Positions 45,178 to 56,253 of a stretch of DNA of 64,000 nucleotides are shown here, one piece after another (the first letter of the stretch is position 1; each line of letters opens with the position of its first letter). The DNA is from Limnohabitans sp. Rim11. GTDB lineage: Bacteria > Pseudomonadota > Gammaproteobacteria > Burkholderiales > Burkholderiaceae_C. The notes beneath the pieces were generated by a model. The model was not told where the DNA came from. It searched no databases and saw nothing but the letters and a program-made list of their open reading frames with translations. The position numbers were made by a program, and so were the translations under genes. The stretch covers positions 44,979 to 108,978 of the forward strand of contig NZ_CXOM01000005.1 of the NCBI RefSeq assembly GCF_001269365.1, in the 5' to 3' direction.

Positions 45178-45717
45178 ATGGCACGTCTACAACAACAATA
45201 CCGCGAAAAAATCGCTCCTGAACTGATGACCAAATTTGGTTACAAGTCAGTCATGGAAGTTCCCCGCATCACCAAAATCACACTCAACATGGGTGTGAGC
45301 GAAGCCGTTGCCGACAAAAAGGTCATGGACAACGCAGTGGGTGATTTGACAAAAATCGCTGGCCAAAAGCCAGTGGTTACCAAGGCCAAAAAGCCAATCG
45401 CTGGTTTCAAAATCCGCGAAGGCCAAGCCATTGGTTGCATGGTCACATTGCGTGGCGTGCAAATGTATGAATTCTTGGATCGCTTCGTCACCGTGGCTTT
45501 GCCCCGCGTGCGTGACTTCCGTGGTATCTCTGGTCGTGCTTTTGACGGCCGTGGCAACTACAACGTCGGCGTGAAAGAGCAAATCATTTTCCCTGAAATT
45601 GAGTACGACAAGGTTGACGCTTTGCGTGGTCTCAATATCAGCATCACCACGACAGCCAAGACCGACGACGAGTGCAAAGCATTGCTCGCCGGCTTCCGCT
45701 TCCCGTTCAAGAACTGA
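45178..45717 (+). CDS. rplE: Ribosomal protein uL5
   Basis: L5 (179 residues) binds 5S rRNA in the central protuberance. [32 protein letters not shown] and [18 protein letters not shown] are conserved. It starts 2 bases after rplX, so the two are translationally coupled; this junction is the place of S8 feedback in E. coli. Confidence 0.98.
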   Translation: MARLQQQYREKIAPELMTKFGYKSVMEVPRITKITLNMGVSEAVADKKVMDNAVGDLTKIAGQKPVVTKAKKPIAGFKIREGQAIGCMVTLRGVQMYEFLDRFVTVALPRVRDFRGISGRAFDGRGNYNVGVKEQIIFPEIEYDKVDALRGLNISITTTAKTDDECKALLAGFRFPFKN

Positions 45718-45725
45718 GGTGACAC

Positions 45726-46031
45726 GTGGCTAAAGTAGCTTTGATCGAGCGCGAGCTCAAGCGAGACAAATTGGTGGCCAAGTACGCGGCTAAACACGCG
45801 GAATTGAAAGCCATTTCTCAAGATCTAAAACGCAGCGACGAAGAGCGCGCAGCAGCCCGTTTGGGTTTGCAAAAGCTCCCACGCAATGCGAACCCAACAC
45901 GTCAACGTAACCGCTGCGCGATCACTGGTCGCCCACGTGGTACGTTCCGTCAATTCGGCCTCGGCCGCGCCAAAATTCGCGAATTAGCCTTCCAAGGCAA
46001 CATTCCTGGCGTGACCAAAGCCAGCTGGTAA
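45726..46031 (+). CDS. rpsN: Ribosomal protein uS14, zinc-independent form
   Basis: S14 (101 residues) starts with GTG. The long, cysteine-poor form is seen ([20 protein letters not shown] keeps one Cys, not two CxxC pairs), so it does not need zinc. It lies in the normal spc order. Confidence 0.98.
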   Translation: MAKVALIERELKRDKLVAKYAAKHAELKAISQDLKRSDEERAAARLGLQKLPRNANPTRQRNRCAITGRPRGTFRQFGLGRAKIRELAFQGNIPGVTKASW

Positions 46032-46050
46032 TCGGCAGGAGAGATACAAC

Positions 46051-46446
46051 ATGAGCATGAGTGATCCCATTGCCGATTTGCTGACTCGCATCCGCAACGC
46101 ACAAATGGTGGCCAAGGCCTCCGTTTCAATTCCTTCTTCCAAAGTGAAGGTGGCAATTGCCCAGGTGCTGAAAGATGAAGGTTACATCGACGGCTTCCAA
46201 GTCAAGACAACTGGCGGTAAGTCAGAACTTGAAATCGCCCTGAAGTACTACGCAGGTCGCCCTGTGATTGAGCGCATCGAGCGCGTCAGTCGCCCTGGCC
46301 TTCGCGTTTACAAAGGTCGCGATGCCATTCCACAAGTCCTCAACGGTTTGGGCGTGGCCATCGTCACCACACCCCAAGGCGTGATGACCGACCGCAAAGC
46401 GCGCGCAGCCGGTGTCGGCGGCGAAGTTCTTTGCTACGTCGCTTAA
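46051..46446 (+). CDS. rpsH: Ribosomal protein uS8
   Basis: S8 (131 residues) nucleates the 30S platform and, in E. coli, represses the spc operon. [14 protein letters not shown] opens the protein and [21 protein letters not shown] closes it. Confidence 0.98.
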   Translation: MSMSDPIADLLTRIRNAQMVAKASVSIPSSKVKVAIAQVLKDEGYIDGFQVKTTGGKSELEIALKYYAGRPVIERIERVSRPGLRVYKGRDAIPQVLNGLGVAIVTTPQGVMTDRKARAAGVGGEVLCYVA

Positions 46447-46465
46447 GCGCAGGAGAGACTAAAAA

Positions 46466-46999
46466 ATGTCCCGTGTAGGAAAAATGCCTGTGACCATCCC
46501 CGCTGGCGTGGATGTGTCTATCAAAGAAGACCAAATCAGTGTTAAAGGCGCTGGCGGCACGCTTGCCACCGCTTCTAGCCAGTTGGTCAAAGTCAACAAC
46601 GACAACGGTAAGATGACCTTCATTCCGGTCAACGAATCCCGTGAAGCCAATGCCATGAGCGGCACCATGCGTCAGCTGGTGAACAACATGGTGACTGGCG
46701 TGACCAAAGGCTTCGAAAAGAAGCTGACCTTGATCGGTGTGGGCTACAAAGCTCAAGCCCAAGGCGCCAAGTTGAATTTGTCAGTTGGTTATTCGCACCC
46801 TGTGAACATTGACATGCCTGCTGGCATCAAAGTGGAAACACCTGCCCCAACTGAAATCATCATCAAAGGTGCTGACCGCCAACGTGTGGGTCAGATTGCT
46901 GCTGAGATTCGTGCTGTTCGTCCTCCCGAGCCTTACAAGGGCAAAGGCATCCGTTATGCGGATGAGAAGATCACGATCAAAGAGACTAAGAAGAAATAA
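46466..46999 (+). CDS. rplF: Ribosomal protein uL6
   Basis: L6 (177 residues) contacts the factor-binding region of the 50S subunit. [15 protein letters not shown] and the C-terminal [16 protein letters not shown] motif are typical. Confidence 0.98.
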   Translation: MSRVGKMPVTIPAGVDVSIKEDQISVKGAGGTLATASSQLVKVNNDNGKMTFIPVNESREANAMSGTMRQLVNNMVTGVTKGFEKKLTLIGVGYKAQAQGAKLNLSVGYSHPVNIDMPAGIKVETPAPTEIIIKGADRQRVGQIAAEIRAVRPPEPYKGKGIRYADEKITIKETKKK

Positions 47000-47010
47000 G
47001 GAGCTGCAAC

Positions 47011-47376
47011 ATGTTGACCAAAAAAGAGCAGCGTCTCCGTCGTGCACGTCAAACCCGTATCCGCATTGCACAGCAAGGCGTGGCACGTTTGACCGTGAAC
47101 CGTACCAATCTTCACATTTATGCCAGCGTCGTTTCCGGCGACGGCAGCAAAGTGTTGGCCAGCGCTTCTACTGCAGAAGCTGATGTTCGCAAAGAACTCG
47201 GCGCTACAGGCAAAGGCGGCAATGCCAATGCAGCCCAACTGATCGGCAAGCGCATCGCTGAAAAAGCAAAAGCTGCTGGCGTTGAAAAAGTGGCTTTTGA
47301 CCGCGCAGGTTTTGCATTCCACGGTCGTGTCAAAGCTTTGGCTGAAGCCGCTCGCGAAGCTGGCTTGCAGTTCTAA
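47011..47376 (+). CDS. rplR: Ribosomal protein uL18
   Basis: L18 (121 residues) binds 5S rRNA with L5. [20 protein letters not shown] and [24 protein letters not shown] are conserved. Confidence 0.98.
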   Translation: MLTKKEQRLRRARQTRIRIAQQGVARLTVNRTNLHIYASVVSGDGSKVLASASTAEADVRKELGATGKGGNANAAQLIGKRIAEKAKAAGVEKVAFDRAGFAFHGRVKALAEAAREAGLQF

Positions 47377-47394
47377 ACGGATCGGAAATTACAA

Positions 47395-47913
47395 ATGGCT
47401 AAGTTTCAGGCAAAAGCACAAGGTGACGGTCCAGAAGACGGTCTCCGCGAAAAAATGATCGCGGTCAATCGCGTGACCAAAGTGGTGAAGGGCGGCCGTA
47501 TTTTGGCGTTCGCAGCTTTAACCGTGGTCGGCGATGGCGATGGCAAAGTGGGCATGGGCAAAGGCAAATCAAAAGAAGTGCCAGCTGCTGTTCAAAAAGC
47601 CATGGAAGAAGCGCGTCGCAACTTGCAAAAAGTGTCTCTTAAAAACGGCACCATCCACCACACCGCTTATGGTCAGCACGGTGCAGCTCGCGTCTTCATG
47701 GCGCCCGCTCCCAAGGGTACCGGCATTATTGCTGGCGGCCCAATGCGCGCTGTTTTCGAAGTGATGGGCATCACTGACATCGTGGCCAAAAGCCATGGTT
47801 CGTCAAACCCTTACAACATGGTTCGCGCCACTTTGGACGCCCTGTCACATTGCACAACAGCATATGAAATTGCTGCCAAGCGTGGCAAGAGCGTTGAAGA
47901 CATCTTCGCTTGA
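47395..47913 (+). CDS. rpsE: Ribosomal protein uS5
   Basis: S5 (172 residues) is needed for decoding fidelity. [38 protein letters not shown] and [17 protein letters not shown] mark the two domains. Confidence 0.98.
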   Translation: MAKFQAKAQGDGPEDGLREKMIAVNRVTKVVKGGRILAFAALTVVGDGDGKVGMGKGKSKEVPAAVQKAMEEARRNLQKVSLKNGTIHHTAYGQHGAARVFMAPAPKGTGIIAGGPMRAVFEVMGITDIVAKSHGSSNPYNMVRATLDALSHCTTAYEIAAKRGKSVEDIFA

Positions 47914-47930
47914 ACCCGAAAGGTAATACG

Positions 47931-48113
47931 ATGACAACACAACAAACCGTCAAGGTCCAATTGGTTCGCAGCCCTATCGGTTGCAAACAAGACCACCGCG
48001 ACACCGTTCGTGGTCTGGGCTTACGCAAGCTCAACAGCGTCAGCGAATTAGAAGACACACCTTCTGTTCGCGGCATGATCAACAAGATCAGCTATCTGGT
48101 CAAAGTTCTCTGA
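47931..48113 (+). CDS. rpmD: Ribosomal protein uL30
   Basis: L30 (60 residues) follows rpsE by 17 bases. [20 protein letters not shown] and [20 protein letters not shown] are conserved. The ATG at 47931 is chosen; upstream sequence overlaps rpsE. Confidence 0.97.
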   Translation: MTTQQTVKVQLVRSPIGCKQDHRDTVRGLGLRKLNSVSELEDTPSVRGMINKISYLVKVL

Positions 48114-48123
48114 GAGATATCTG

Positions 48124-48555
48124 ATGGAACTCAACAGCATCAAACCTGCAGCTGGCGCTAAACACGCCAAGCGTCGCGTTGGCCGTGGTATCGGTTCGGG
48201 TCTGGGTAAAACCGCCGGCCGTGGACACAAAGGTCAAAAATCCCGTTCAGGCGGCTACCACAAAGTGGGTTTCGAAGGCGGTCAAATGCCTTTGCAACGT
48301 CGTCTGCCCAAGCGTGGCTTCAAGTCTCACCTCTTGAAGTTCAATGCTGAAGTCACATTGACAGCCCTCGAAAACCTCGGCTTGCCCGAAGTTGACGTGT
48401 TGGCACTCAAGCAAGCTGGCCTGGTTGGCGAGCTGGCCAAAGTGGTCAAAGTTGTTAAAACTGGTTCGTTGACCAAAGCCGTCAAGTTGACAGGCATTGG
48501 CGCAACAGCTGGTGCCAAAGCAGCCATCGAAGCTGCTGGCGGATCTTTGGCCTAA
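48124..48555 (+). CDS. rplO: Ribosomal protein uL15
   Basis: L15 (143 residues) starts [18 protein letters not shown], followed by the Gly/Lys-rich [21 protein letters not shown] segment that threads into the rRNA, and a C-terminal alpha/beta domain. Confidence 0.98.
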   Translation: MELNSIKPAAGAKHAKRRVGRGIGSGLGKTAGRGHKGQKSRSGGYHKVGFEGGQMPLQRRLPKRGFKSHLLKFNAEVTLTALENLGLPEVDVLALKQAGLVGELAKVVKVVKTGSLTKAVKLTGIGATAGAKAAIEAAGGSLA

Positions 48556-48591
48556 TCGGTCAAATATTTACAACGTTTAAAGAGATAAGCA

Positions 48592-49914
48592 GTGGTCACT
48601 AGCGCAACAACAGCAAACAAAGGCAAGTACGGAGACTTGAGTCGCCGCCTCGTCTTCTTGTTGCTCGCGCTCGTGGTTTACCGTGTGGGTGCGCACATTC
48701 CTGTTCCAGGCATTGATCCCGCACAACTGCAGCAACTCTTCAATGGTCAGCAGGGCGGTATTCTTAGCTTGTTCAACATGTTCTCTGGTGGCGCTTTGTC
48801 GCGCTTCACAGTGTTCGCGTTGGGCATCATGCCTTACATCTCTGCGTCCATCATCATGCAATTGCTCACTTATGTCTTGCCTGCTTTCGAGCAGCTCAAG
48901 AAAGAGGGCGAAGCGGGACGTCGCAAAATTACGCAATACACACGATTTGGTGCCTTGGCCTTGGCCTTGTTCCAGTCTCTGGGTATTGCCATGGCTTTGG
49001 AAGCTTCTGCTGGTTTGGTCATTGCCCCCGGTTTTGGCTTCCGCATGACAGCGGTAGTTAGCTTAACTGCTGGCACTATGTTCCTCATGTGGCTCGGCGA
49101 GCAAATCACTGAGCGCGGTTTGGGTAACGGTATTTCTATTCTAATTTTTGCTGGTATTGCTGCAGGTTTGCCTGGCTCTATCGGTGGTTTGTTGGAGTTG
49201 GTTCGCACAGGCGCCATGGGCCCTCTGGTTTCCATCTTCATCATTGCAGTGGTTATTTTGGTCACTTATTTTGTGGTGTTCGTCGAACGCGGCCAGCGCA
49301 AAATTTTGGTTAACTACGCTCGTCGTCAGGTGGGCAACAAGGTGTACGGCGGTCAATCGTCACACCTGCCCTTGAAGCTCAACATGGCTGGTGTGATTCC
49401 TCCCATCTTTGCTTCGTCCATTATTTTGTTGCCAGCCACTGTGATCAATTGGTTCAGTTCTGGCGAATCAGACAACGCCTTGGTGTTGTTCATGAAGGAT
49501 GTGGCGTCTGCCCTCACACCTGGTCAACCGATCTATGTGATGTTCTACGCAGCAGCCATTATTTTCTTCTGCTTTTTCTACACAGCCTTGGTGTTCAACA
49601 GCCGCGAAACGGCCGACAACCTCAAGAAGAGTGGTGCGTTCATCCCCGGCATTCGCCCTGGTGATCACACTGCCAAATTTATCGACAAGATCTTGGTGCG
49701 TTTGACATTGGCCGGTGCCGTGTACATCACCTTTGTCTGTCTCTTGCCCGAATTTTTGATCTTGAAGTACAACGTGCCATTCTATTTTGGTGGCACTTCA
49801 CTTCTGATCATTGTTGTGGTGACCATGGATTTCATGGCACAAGTTCAGAACTACATGATGTCTCAGCAGTATGAGTCGCTTCTCAAAAAAGCGAATTTCA
49901 AAACAACGCTGTGA
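48592..49914 (+). CDS. secY: Protein translocase subunit SecY
   Basis: SecY (440 residues, GTG start) is the pore of the SecYEG translocon. Ten membrane helices are visible; [11 protein letters not shown] follows the first helix and the cytoplasmic loop [19 protein letters not shown] lies between helices 6 and 7 as expected. It is cotranscribed with the ribosomal genes. Confidence 0.98.
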   Translation: MVTSATTANKGKYGDLSRRLVFLLLALVVYRVGAHIPVPGIDPAQLQQLFNGQQGGILSLFNMFSGGALSRFTVFALGIMPYISASIIMQLLTYVLPAFEQLKKEGEAGRRKITQYTRFGALALALFQSLGIAMALEASAGLVIAPGFGFRMTAVVSLTAGTMFLMWLGEQITERGLGNGISILIFAGIAAGLPGSIGGLLELVRTGAMGPLVSIFIIAVVILVTYFVVFVERGQRKILVNYARRQVGNKVYGGQSSHLPLKLNMAGVIPPIFASSIILLPATVINWFSSGESDNALVLFMKDVASALTPGQPIYVMFYAAAIIFFCFFYTALVFNSRETADNLKKSGAFIPGIRPGDHTAKFIDKILVRLTLAGAVYITFVCLLPEFLILKYNVPFYFGGTSLLIIVVVTMDFMAQVQNYMMSQQYESLLKKANFKTTL

Positions 49915-49951
49915 TTGAATTGATAGGTAAAAGAGTTTTAGGAGAAATGAA

Positions 49952-50065
49952 ATGAGAGTTTCGGCTTCGGTCAAAAAAATTTGCCGCAACTGCAAAGTCA
50001 TTCGCCGTAAGGGCGTGGTTCGTGTTATCTGCACAGACCCACGTCATAAGCAGCGTCAAGGCTGA
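49952..50065 (+). CDS. rpmJ: Ribosomal protein bL36
   Basis: A 37-residue product, [17 protein letters not shown] onward, with a zinc-binding set CRNC...CTDPRH near the end. A strong TAGGAG ribosome site precedes it. It follows secY by 37 bases, with no infA between them. Confidence 0.97.
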   Translation: MRVSASVKKICRNCKVIRRKGVVRVICTDPRHKQRQG

Positions 50066-50090
50066 TTGCAAGAGTTATTAGAGGACGAAA

Positions 50091-50456
50091 ATGGCACGTA
50101 TCGCTGGCATCAACATTCCGCCGCACAAGCATACCGAAATTGGCTTGACAGCTATCTTTGGTATCGGTCGCACCCGCGCTCGCAAAATCTGCGAGGCTTC
50201 AGGCATTGCTTACTCCAAAAAGATCAAAGATCTGACGGATGGCGACCTGGAAAAAATTCGCGATCAAATCGCATTGATCACCATTGAAGGTGACTTGCGT
50301 CGCGAAACAACCATGAACATCAAGCGTTTGATGGACATTGGTTGCTACCGTGGTTTCCGCCACCGCCGTGGCTTGCCCATGCGTGGTCAGCGTACTCGCA
50401 CCAATGCACGTACTCGCAAGGGTCCGCGTAAAGGCGCCGCAGGCTTGAAGAAATAA
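50091..50456 (+). CDS. rpsM: Ribosomal protein uS13
   Basis: S13 (121 residues) contacts the P-site t[34 protein letters not shown] and the basic tail [15 protein letters not shown] are conserved. It opens the alpha operon part. Confidence 0.98.
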   Translation: MARIAGINIPPHKHTEIGLTAIFGIGRTRARKICEASGIAYSKKIKDLTDGDLEKIRDQIALITIEGDLRRETTMNIKRLMDIGCYRGFRHRRGLPMRGQRTRTNARTRKGPRKGAAGLKK

Positions 50457-50475
50457 CAGGGATTGAGAGACCACT

Positions 50476-50880
50476 ATGGCAAAAGCCCCATCCAATAGCG
50501 CCGCACAACGCGTGCGCAAAAAAGTTCGCAAGAACGTTGCCGACGGTATTGCACACGTGCACGCCTCGTTCAACAACACCATCATTACCATCACTGATCG
50601 CCAAGGCAATGCGTTGTCATGGGCTTCTTCAGGTGGTCAAGGTTTCAAGGGTTCACGTAAATCCACACCGTTTGCAGCGCAGGTTGCTTCCGAAGTGGCT
50701 GGTCGTGCTGCCATTGAACAAGGCATCAAGAACCTCGACGTCGAGATCAAAGGCCCCGGCCCAGGTCGCGAGTCTTCAGTTCGCGCATTGGGCGCCTTGG
50801 GCATCCGCATCACTTCGATTGCAGACGTCACACCCATGCCCCACAACGGTTGCCGCCCTCAAAAGCGTCGTCGTATCTAA
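50476..50880 (+). CDS. rpsK: Ribosomal protein uS11
   Basis: S11 (134 residues) lies on the 30S platform. [38 protein letters not shown] and [12 protein letters not shown] mark it. Two hairpins follow before rpsD. Confidence 0.98.
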   Translation: MAKAPSNSAAQRVRKKVRKNVADGIAHVHASFNNTIITITDRQGNALSWASSGGQGFKGSRKSTPFAAQVASEVAGRAAIEQGIKNLDVEIKGPGPGRESSVRALGALGIRITSIADVTPMPHNGCRPQKRRRI

Positions 50881-50895
50881 TTTACAAAGCCCACC

Positions 50896-50937
50896 GCCAT
50901 TGCCGTGCTGGCAATGGCTCCCGCATGTCTTGTGCGG
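50896..50937 (+). other. Two intercistronic hairpins between rpsK and rpsD
   Basis: GCCATTGCC (50896-50904) pairs perfectly with GGCAATGGC (50910-50918) around a GTGCT loop, and CCGCA (50921-50925) with TGCGG (50933-50937). No U-tract follows. They could be RNA-processing or regulatory elements adjusting rpsD. Confidence 0.5.
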
Positions 50938-50961
50938 TAGTTGACAGAAAAGGAAGATCAA

Positions 50962-51585
50962 GTGGCACGTTACCTAGGCCCTAAGGCCAAACTATCCCGC
51001 CGTGAAGGCACCGACCTGTTCTTGAAGAGCGCCCGTCGCTCTATTGCGGACAAGTCTAAATTTGACACCAAGCCCGGCCAGCACGGTCGCACTTCGGGTC
51101 AACGCACATCAGACTACGGTCTGCAATTGCGCGAAAAACAAAAAGTTAAACGCATGTACGGCGTGCTTGAGAAGCAATTCCGCCGCTACTTTGCAGAAGC
51201 CGACCGCCGTAAAGGCAATACAGGTTCTAACCTGTTGAGCTTGCTCGAGTCACGCTTGGACAACGTTGTTTACCGCATGGGCTTTGGCTCAACACGCGCT
51301 GAATCACGTCAGTTGGTTTCTCACAAAGCTGTCACCGTCAATGGTCAGCCCGTCAACATTCCTTCTTACTTGGTTAAAGCTGGCGACGTGGTTGCTGTGC
51401 GCGAAAAGTCTAAGAAACAAACACGTGTTTTGGAAGCTTTGCAATTGGCTCAACAAGTTGGCATGCCAGCTTGGGTTGAAGTCAACATCGAAAAAGTAGA
51501 AGGTGTCTTCAAGAAGGCTCCTGACCGTGATGAATTTGCGTCTGACATCAACGAATCATTGATCGTTGAATTGTATTCACGCTAA
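50962..51585 (+). CDS. rpsD: Ribosomal protein uS4
   Basis: S4 (207 residues, GTG start at 50962) starts 30S assembly and in E. coli is the autogenous repressor of the alpha operon. [18 protein letters not shown], the S4 RNA-binding fold around [20 protein letters not shown] and the C-terminal [12 protein letters not shown] are typical. Confidence 0.97.
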   Translation: MARYLGPKAKLSRREGTDLFLKSARRSIADKSKFDTKPGQHGRTSGQRTSDYGLQLREKQKVKRMYGVLEKQFRRYFAEADRRKGNTGSNLLSLLESRLDNVVYRMGFGSTRAESRQLVSHKAVTVNGQPVNIPSYLVKAGDVVAVREKSKKQTRVLEALQLAQQVGMPAWVEVNIEKVEGVFKKAPDRDEFASDINESLIVELYSR

Positions 51586-51688
51586 TTTCATCTTGTTTCA
51601 ATCGTTCCCTTGCTGCGTCGCATCGCAGCTTGGGTGCTTCATCAGCCTTACCGGTGTAACGGACCGGGGGTATTGAGAGGAAGTCTGA

Positions 51689-52681
51689 ATGCAAACCAAT
51701 CTGTTGAAACCCAAAGCCATCCAAGTCGAACAACTCGGCCCCAACCGCGCCAAGGTTACCTTGGAGCCCTTCGAGCGTGGCTATGGCCATACGCTGGGCA
51801 ACGCGTTGCGCCGCGTTTTGTTGTCTTCCATGGTGGGTTACTCTGCTACCGAAGTCACCATCGCTGGTGTTGTTCACGAGTACTCTTCCATTGACGGCGT
51901 GCAAGAAGATGTCGTCAACATCTTGTTGAACCTCAAAGGCGTGGTCTTCAAGTTGCACAACCGCGACGAAGTCACACTCAGCCTGCGCAAAGATGGCGAA
52001 GGCCCTGTCACTGCTGCTGACATCCAAACACCTCACGACGTTGAAGTGATCAATCCTGAGCACGTCATTGCCAACCTGTCACAAGGCGGCAAACTCGACA
52101 TGCAAATCAAGGTTGAAAAAGGCCGTGGCTATGTGCCTGGTTCGATGCGTCGTTTTGCCGATGAGCCTACCAAATCTGTTGGCCGCATTGTTCTCGATGC
52201 TTCTTTCTCACCTGTGAAGCGTGTTAGCTACACAGTCGAAAGCGCGCGTGTTGAACAGCGTACCGACCTCGACAAGTTGGTCATCGAAATGGAAACCAAC
52301 GGCGCCATCAGCGCTGAAGATGCGGTTCGCTCTTCTGCCAAAATTTTGGTTGAGCAATTGGCTGTGTTCGCACAGCTCGAAGGCAGCGAATTGTCTGCAT
52401 TCGACGCACCCGCACAACGCGGTGGCGCTAGCAGCTTTGATCCCATTTTGCTGCGCCCAGTCGACGAGCTCGAACTCACCGTTCGCTCTGCCAACTGCCT
52501 CAAAGCAGAAAACATTTACTACATCGGCGACTTGATTCAGCGTACCGAGAACGAATTGCTCAAGACGCCTAACTTGGGTCGCAAGTCACTCAACGAGATC
52601 AAAGAAGTTTTGGCCTCACGTGGTTTGACATTGGGCATGAAGCTCGAGAGCTGGCCACCTGCCGGTTTGGAAAAGCGTTAA
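51689..52681 (+). CDS. rpoA: RNA polymerase subunit alpha
   Basis: RpoA (330 residues) forms the assembly platform of RNA polymerase. The N-terminal dimerisation domain contains [21 protein letters not shown], and the C-terminal domain contains the helix-hairpin-helix [24 protein letters not shown], which binds UP elements. It lies in the normal rpsD-rpoA-rplQ order. Confidence 0.98.
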   Translation: MQTNLLKPKAIQVEQLGPNRAKVTLEPFERGYGHTLGNALRRVLLSSMVGYSATEVTIAGVVHEYSSIDGVQEDVVNILLNLKGVVFKLHNRDEVTLSLRKDGEGPVTAADIQTPHDVEVINPEHVIANLSQGGKLDMQIKVEKGRGYVPGSMRRFADEPTKSVGRIVLDASFSPVKRVSYTVESARVEQRTDLDKLVIEMETNGAISAEDAVRSSAKILVEQLAVFAQLEGSELSAFDAPAQRGGASSFDPILLRPVDELELTVRSANCLKAENIYYIGDLIQRTENELLKTPNLGRKSLNEIKEVLASRGLTLGMKLESWPPAGLEKR

Positions 52682-52837
52682 TTTGAGACAGGCCCTGAAG
52701 GTTTTGCTTTCAGGCCTCCTCACAGAGTCGGCTAAAATAGCAGGCTCTTCAAAAGTCCCTTCCTGAGTTCCTAGGGTGGGCAGTGCACGGGCAGTACCTG
52801 ATACGGCTGCTTGATTAATAAAGAAAGGATTAGCACC

Positions 52838-53224
52838 ATGCGTCACGGACACGGATTACGTAAACTCAATCGCACAAGCTCACACCGCTTGGCAATGTTG
52901 CAAAACATGATGAACTCCATCATTGAGCACGAAGTCATCAAGACAACAGTACCTAAGGCCAAAGAGTTGCGCCGCGTGATCGAGCCCATGATCACTTTGG
53001 CCAAAGTTGACACAGTGGCCAATCGCCGCTTGGCTTTCAACCGTTTGCGCGATCGCGACAGCGTCACCAAATTGTTCACCGACCTCGGCCCCCGCTTCAA
53101 TGCGCGTCCAGGTGGTTACACACGCATCTTGAAAATGGGCTTCCGCGTTGGTGACAATGCGCCCATGGCTTTAGTAGAGTTGGTTGATCGTCCCGATGTG
53201 GCCGAGCAAGCACCTGAAGCTTAA
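52838..53224 (+). CDS. rplQ: Ribosomal protein bL17
   Basis: L17 (128 residues) ends the alpha operon. [17 protein letters not shown], the [13 protein letters not shown] helix and [20 protein letters not shown] are conserved. The 156-base gap after rpoA contains a weak hairpin (CCTGAA with TTCAGG near 52694-52714). Confidence 0.98.
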   Translation: MRHGHGLRKLNRTSSHRLAMLQNMMNSIIEHEVIKTTVPKAKELRRVIEPMITLAKVDTVANRRLAFNRLRDRDSVTKLFTDLGPRFNARPGGYTRILKMGFRVGDNAPMALVELVDRPDVAEQAPEA

Positions 53225-53247
53225 GTTTTTGTTTGAGTTGCCGCTTT

Positions 53248-53286
53248 AACAGCTTTAATTTTAAAACCTTAAGTATTAAAGCTGTT
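53248..53286 (+). terminator. Possible weak terminator after rplQ
   Basis: AACAGCTTTAA (53248-53258) and TTAAAGCTGTT (53276-53286) are exact inverted copies, 11 bp, AT-rich, with a 17-base loop. It lies between the rplQ stop and the initiator tRNA promoter. Confidence 0.4.
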
Positions 53287-53311
53287 TAACAAGGTATACT
53301 CTCGTTTTTAC

Positions 53312-53388
<77 letters not shown>

Positions 53389-53431
53389 AATTTAGCCGCA
53401 AATATCTCAACAGATATTGCTTGCTCAGTTT

Positions 53432-53472
53432 AAAAAACCCACTGTGTGTTTTGCACACAGTGGGTTTTTTTT
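53432..53472. terminator. Strong bidirectional terminator
   Basis: A perfect 17-bp stem (53432-53448 with 53454-53470) closes a TTTTG loop, with flanking A and T runs. It ends the tRNA transcript and also suits the cinA transcript arriving from the right. Confidence 0.93.
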
Positions 53473-53504
53473 GGGCTAAATAGTGTCTGGTTAAGTAGGC
53501 CGGA

Positions 53505-54014
53505 TTAAGTAGGCTGCAATAGTTTTGCAAGATGAGACAACGCCAAAGCCGTAGTGCTTTCACGGACCGACCTTCTATCGCCCGCAAAGACTTGCCGCTG
53601 CGATTCAACCATGCCAGTTGATTTGCAAGCCCAAGCTAGCCAGACAGTCCCAACCGGCTTGGCCGCACTGCCGCCACTTGGGCCCGCAACCCCCGTGACC
53701 GCCACACTCCAGTCGGCCAATGAGTGCGTAAGCGCCCCTTGCGCCATGGCACGTGCCACTTCCTCACTCACGGCACCGTGGGTCTCAATCAAAGAGGCTG
53801 GCACACCTAGCATGTCTGTTTTGGCCGCATTGGAATACGTAACAAAGCCCCGTTCAAACCAAACGCTAGAGCCAGCCAAGTCAGTGCAGGCGGTCGATAT
53901 CATGCCGCCCGTGCAACTCTCAGCGGTACAAATGCTGAGCTTTTGCAAAAGCAAAACTTGAGAAAGATCAGCACAGATATCTGAAACGCTGACTGCATTG
54001 TGTGGCTGGGTCAT
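53505..54014 (-). CDS. CinA-family nicotinamide-nucleotide amidohydrolase
   Basis: The 169-residue product is the stand-alone CinA C-terminal domain (PncC type), which deamidates NMN. SICTAESCTGGMISTACTDLAGSSVWFERGFVTYSN and VTGVAGPSGGSAAKPVGTVWLAW are diagnostic. I start it at the ATG 54014, which overlaps the pgpA stop codon (ATGA); an ATG at 54020 or 54053 is possible. It ends the thiL-pgpA-cinA unit. Confidence 0.92.
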   Translation of the reverse strand: MTQPHNAVSVSDICADLSQVLLLQKLSICTAESCTGGMISTACTDLAGSSVWFERGFVTYSNAAKTDMLGVPASLIETHGAVSEEVARAMAQGALTHSLADWSVAVTGVAGPSGGSAAKPVGTVWLAWACKSTGMVESQRQVFAGDRRSVRESTTALALSHLAKLLQPT

Positions 54015-54511
54015 CACCATACTTTCCAAAGTGCAAAACAAAGCAGGGTACAAAATGCCGCCACAAAGTCATCGAACAAAATGCCAAAGGCACCGCGCCA
54101 ACCAAAACCTTTGAACAACTGATCGGCCCAAGCCACAGGACCAGGCTTGGCTGCGTCAAAAAATCTAAAAAGCACAAAGGCCATCAACTGTGTGCTGAAA
54201 GAAGCCGGCATCAGCAAATAAAGAACCAACCAAAAAGCCACCACTTCGTCCCAGACAATACTGCCGGGATCGGAAATGCCCATGTTGAGCGCCGTCACTT
54301 TGCAAGCCCACCAGCCAATCAAGCTGCTGATCATAATGATCAAGCCCAATTCAGCGGCATTGAAGTAAGACTGAAAAGCCCACCAACTGACCCAGGCCCA
54401 CAAGGTGCCCACCGTGCCTGGCGCTTTGGGCGAAAGCCCTGCGCCAAAACCCAAAGCAATCCAATGCGCTGGATGAGAGAACATGAAGCTGGCGGTCGGT
54501 CTCATGGCCAA
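54014..54511 (-). CDS. pgpA: Phosphatidylglycerophosphatase A
   Basis: PgpA (165 residues, EC 3.1.3.27) removes the phosphate from phosphatidylglycerophosphate at the membrane. WIALGFGAGLSPKAPGTVGTLWAW, DPGSIVWDEVVAFWLVL and FDAAKPGPVAWAD are conserved, with about four hydrophobic segments. It sits 3 bases after thiL. Confidence 0.94.
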   Translation of the reverse strand: MAMRPTASFMFSHPAHWIALGFGAGLSPKAPGTVGTLWAWVSWWAFQSYFNAAELGLIIMISSLIGWWACKVTALNMGISDPGSIVWDEVVAFWLVLYLLMPASFSTQLMAFVLFRFFDAAKPGPVAWADQLFKGFGWRGAFGILFDDFVAAFCTLLCFALWKVW

Positions 54512-54514
54512 TGC

Positions 54515-55480
54515 TTAGTCCGTTTTGAAGTGATCAAAGGATTGAAAATCATTGACGACGACATGGCCTTGTGCATCGAGCAAACGCAACTGTTGCGACG
54601 CATTGATCTGTCCAATGCGGGTCAGTGGGGTTTGCAATGAAACACTTAAAGCCGCAATGTCAGCACGTTTACTTTCTGGCGCCGTAAAAACCAATTCGTA
54701 ATCATCACCGCCCGCCAAAGACAGTTGAAGTTGCGTTGCAAGTGGCAAGTTGAAGTGCGATTGAGCCGCCAATGTACTTGCCACACGCGGCGTATCAATG
54801 TCAGCGCCCACACCACTGGCTTTGAGGATGTGTTGCAAATCGCCTAGCAAGCCATCGCTGATATCGGCTGCAGCGCTTGCGACGCCTCTTAAAGCCTGCC
54901 CCAGAGCCACACGCGGCGTGGGCCTTTCCATGCGCAAACGGGCTTGTTCAAACACTTCTTGCGGCACTGACAAACGGCCCCGAAAAACTTCAAGCGCCAA
55001 ACGCGCATCGCCCAAAGTGCCACTCACATAAATGTCGTCACCCGCCTTGGCACCGCTTCGCAGCAGCGCCAAATGTGCAGGCACTTCGCCCAAGACTGTG
55101 ATGCAAATGTTCAGAGGGCCGCGTGTGGTGTCGCCGCCGATCAAATCACATTGATGAACATCGGCCAAGTCCCACAGGCCCTTAGAAAATTCAGACAACC
55201 AGGCAGCGTTGACCTCTGGCAAAGCCAAAGCCAACATGAAGGCTTTGGGCTCGGCGCCACATGCCGCCAAATCGCTCAAGTTAACGGCCAAGGCTTTGTA
55301 GCCCAACCAACGCGGGTTGACGGTGGACAAAAAGTGTCTGCCTTCCACCAGCATGTCACTGGAAATGGCCAGTTGTTGGCCGGCCCTGACAGGTAAGAGC
55401 GCGCAATCGTCTCCCACCCCGAGCGTTGCATGGCGCGCGGGGCGTTTGAAAAAGGTTTCGATCAGGTCAAATTCGCCCAT
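54515..55480 (-). CDS. thiL: Thiamine-monophosphate kinase
   Basis: ThiL (321 residues, EC 2.7.4.16) makes thiamine diphosphate. [14 protein letters not shown] opens the protein; [32 protein letters not shown] and [12 protein letters not shown] are family motifs. I choose the ATG at 55480, which matches the usual N-terminus; an ATG at 55561 would overlap rpe, which is divergent. Confidence 0.94.
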   Translation of the reverse strand: MGEFDLIETFFKRPARHATLGVGDDCALLPVRAGQQLAISSDMLVEGRHFLSTVNPRWLGYKALAVNLSDLAACGAEPKAFMLALALPEVNAAWLSEFSKGLWDLADVHQCDLIGGDTTRGPLNICITVLGEVPAHLALLRSGAKAGDDIYVSGTLGDARLALEVFRGRLSVPQEVFEQARLRMERPTPRVALGQALRGVASAAADISDGLLGDLQHILKASGVGADIDTPRVASTLAAQSHFNLPLATQLQLSLAGGDDYELVFTAPESKRADIAALSVSLQTPLTRIGQINASQQLRLLDAQGHVVVNDFQSFDHFKTD

Positions 55481-55559
55481 AAACCCGAGCATAACCTCAA
55501 GTCCAAAATGCAACGCATCAGGCCCTACAAAACGCAACGCAAAATGCGACAATTCGGAC

Positions 55560-56243
55560 ATGACTACCTACCGCATCGCCCCCTCACTTTTGTCTGCCGA
55601 CTTTGCCCGCTTGGGTGAAGAAGTTCGCAATGTCATTGCCGCCGGCGCAGACTGGATTCACTACGACGTGATGGACAACCATTACGTACCCAACCTCACC
55701 TTTGGCCCCATGATTTGTCAGGCTCTCAAGCCGCATGCCAAAACCGCCGATGGCAAAGCGGTGCCCATCGATGTGCACCTGATGGTGCAGCCGGTTGATG
55801 CTTTGGCGGCAGCCTTTGCCGATGCCGGCGCCGACCTCATTAGCTTTCACCCAGACGCCTCTACGCATGTGCACCGCAGCGTACAAGCCATCAAGTCCAA
55901 GGGTTGCAAAGCAGGCGTAGTGTTCAACCCCGCCGAGTCACTCGATGTCCTGGAGTGGGTCATCGAAGACATCGACTTGATCCTCATCATGTCGGTCAAC
56001 CCTGGCTTTGGCGGTCAAGGCTTCATTGACAGCGCGCTGCGCAAAGTAGAGCAAGCGCGCAAATGGATTGAGGCGTCTGGCAAAGACATTCGCCTGGAGG
56101 TCGATGGCGGCATCAAGGTTGATAACATTCGCCGAGTGGCCGATGCCGGCGCAGACACTTTTGTGGCGGGCAGCGCTATTTTTGGCAAACCCGATTACGC
56201 GGCGGTCATTCAAGCCATGCGCAAGGAACTGAGCCTTGGCTAA
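55560..56243 (+). CDS. rpe: Ribulose-phosphate 3-epimerase
   Basis: Rpe (227 residues, EC 5.1.3.1) interconverts ribulose-5-P and xylulose-5-[20 protein letters not shown], the metal-binding [22 protein letters not shown]-type strand and [28 protein letters not shown] mark the TIM barrel. It is the first gene of the run ending in the trp operon. Confidence 0.96.
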   Translation: MTTYRIAPSLLSADFARLGEEVRNVIAAGADWIHYDVMDNHYVPNLTFGPMICQALKPHAKTADGKAVPIDVHLMVQPVDALAAAFADAGADLISFHPDASTHVHRSVQAIKSKGCKAGVVFNPAESLDVLEWVIEDIDLILIMSVNPGFGGQGFIDSALRKVEQARKWIEASGKDIRLEVDGGIKVDNIRRVADAGADTFVAGSAIFGKPDYAAVIQAMRKELSLG

Positions 56244-56253
56244 CTTGAGGGGC

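Noticed and set aside
51612..51667. Two short stems between rpsD and rpoA (GCTGCG/CGCAGC and CCGGT/ACCGG)
   Set aside because: Five to six pairs each; within expectation for random sequence of this base composition, so not called as features.
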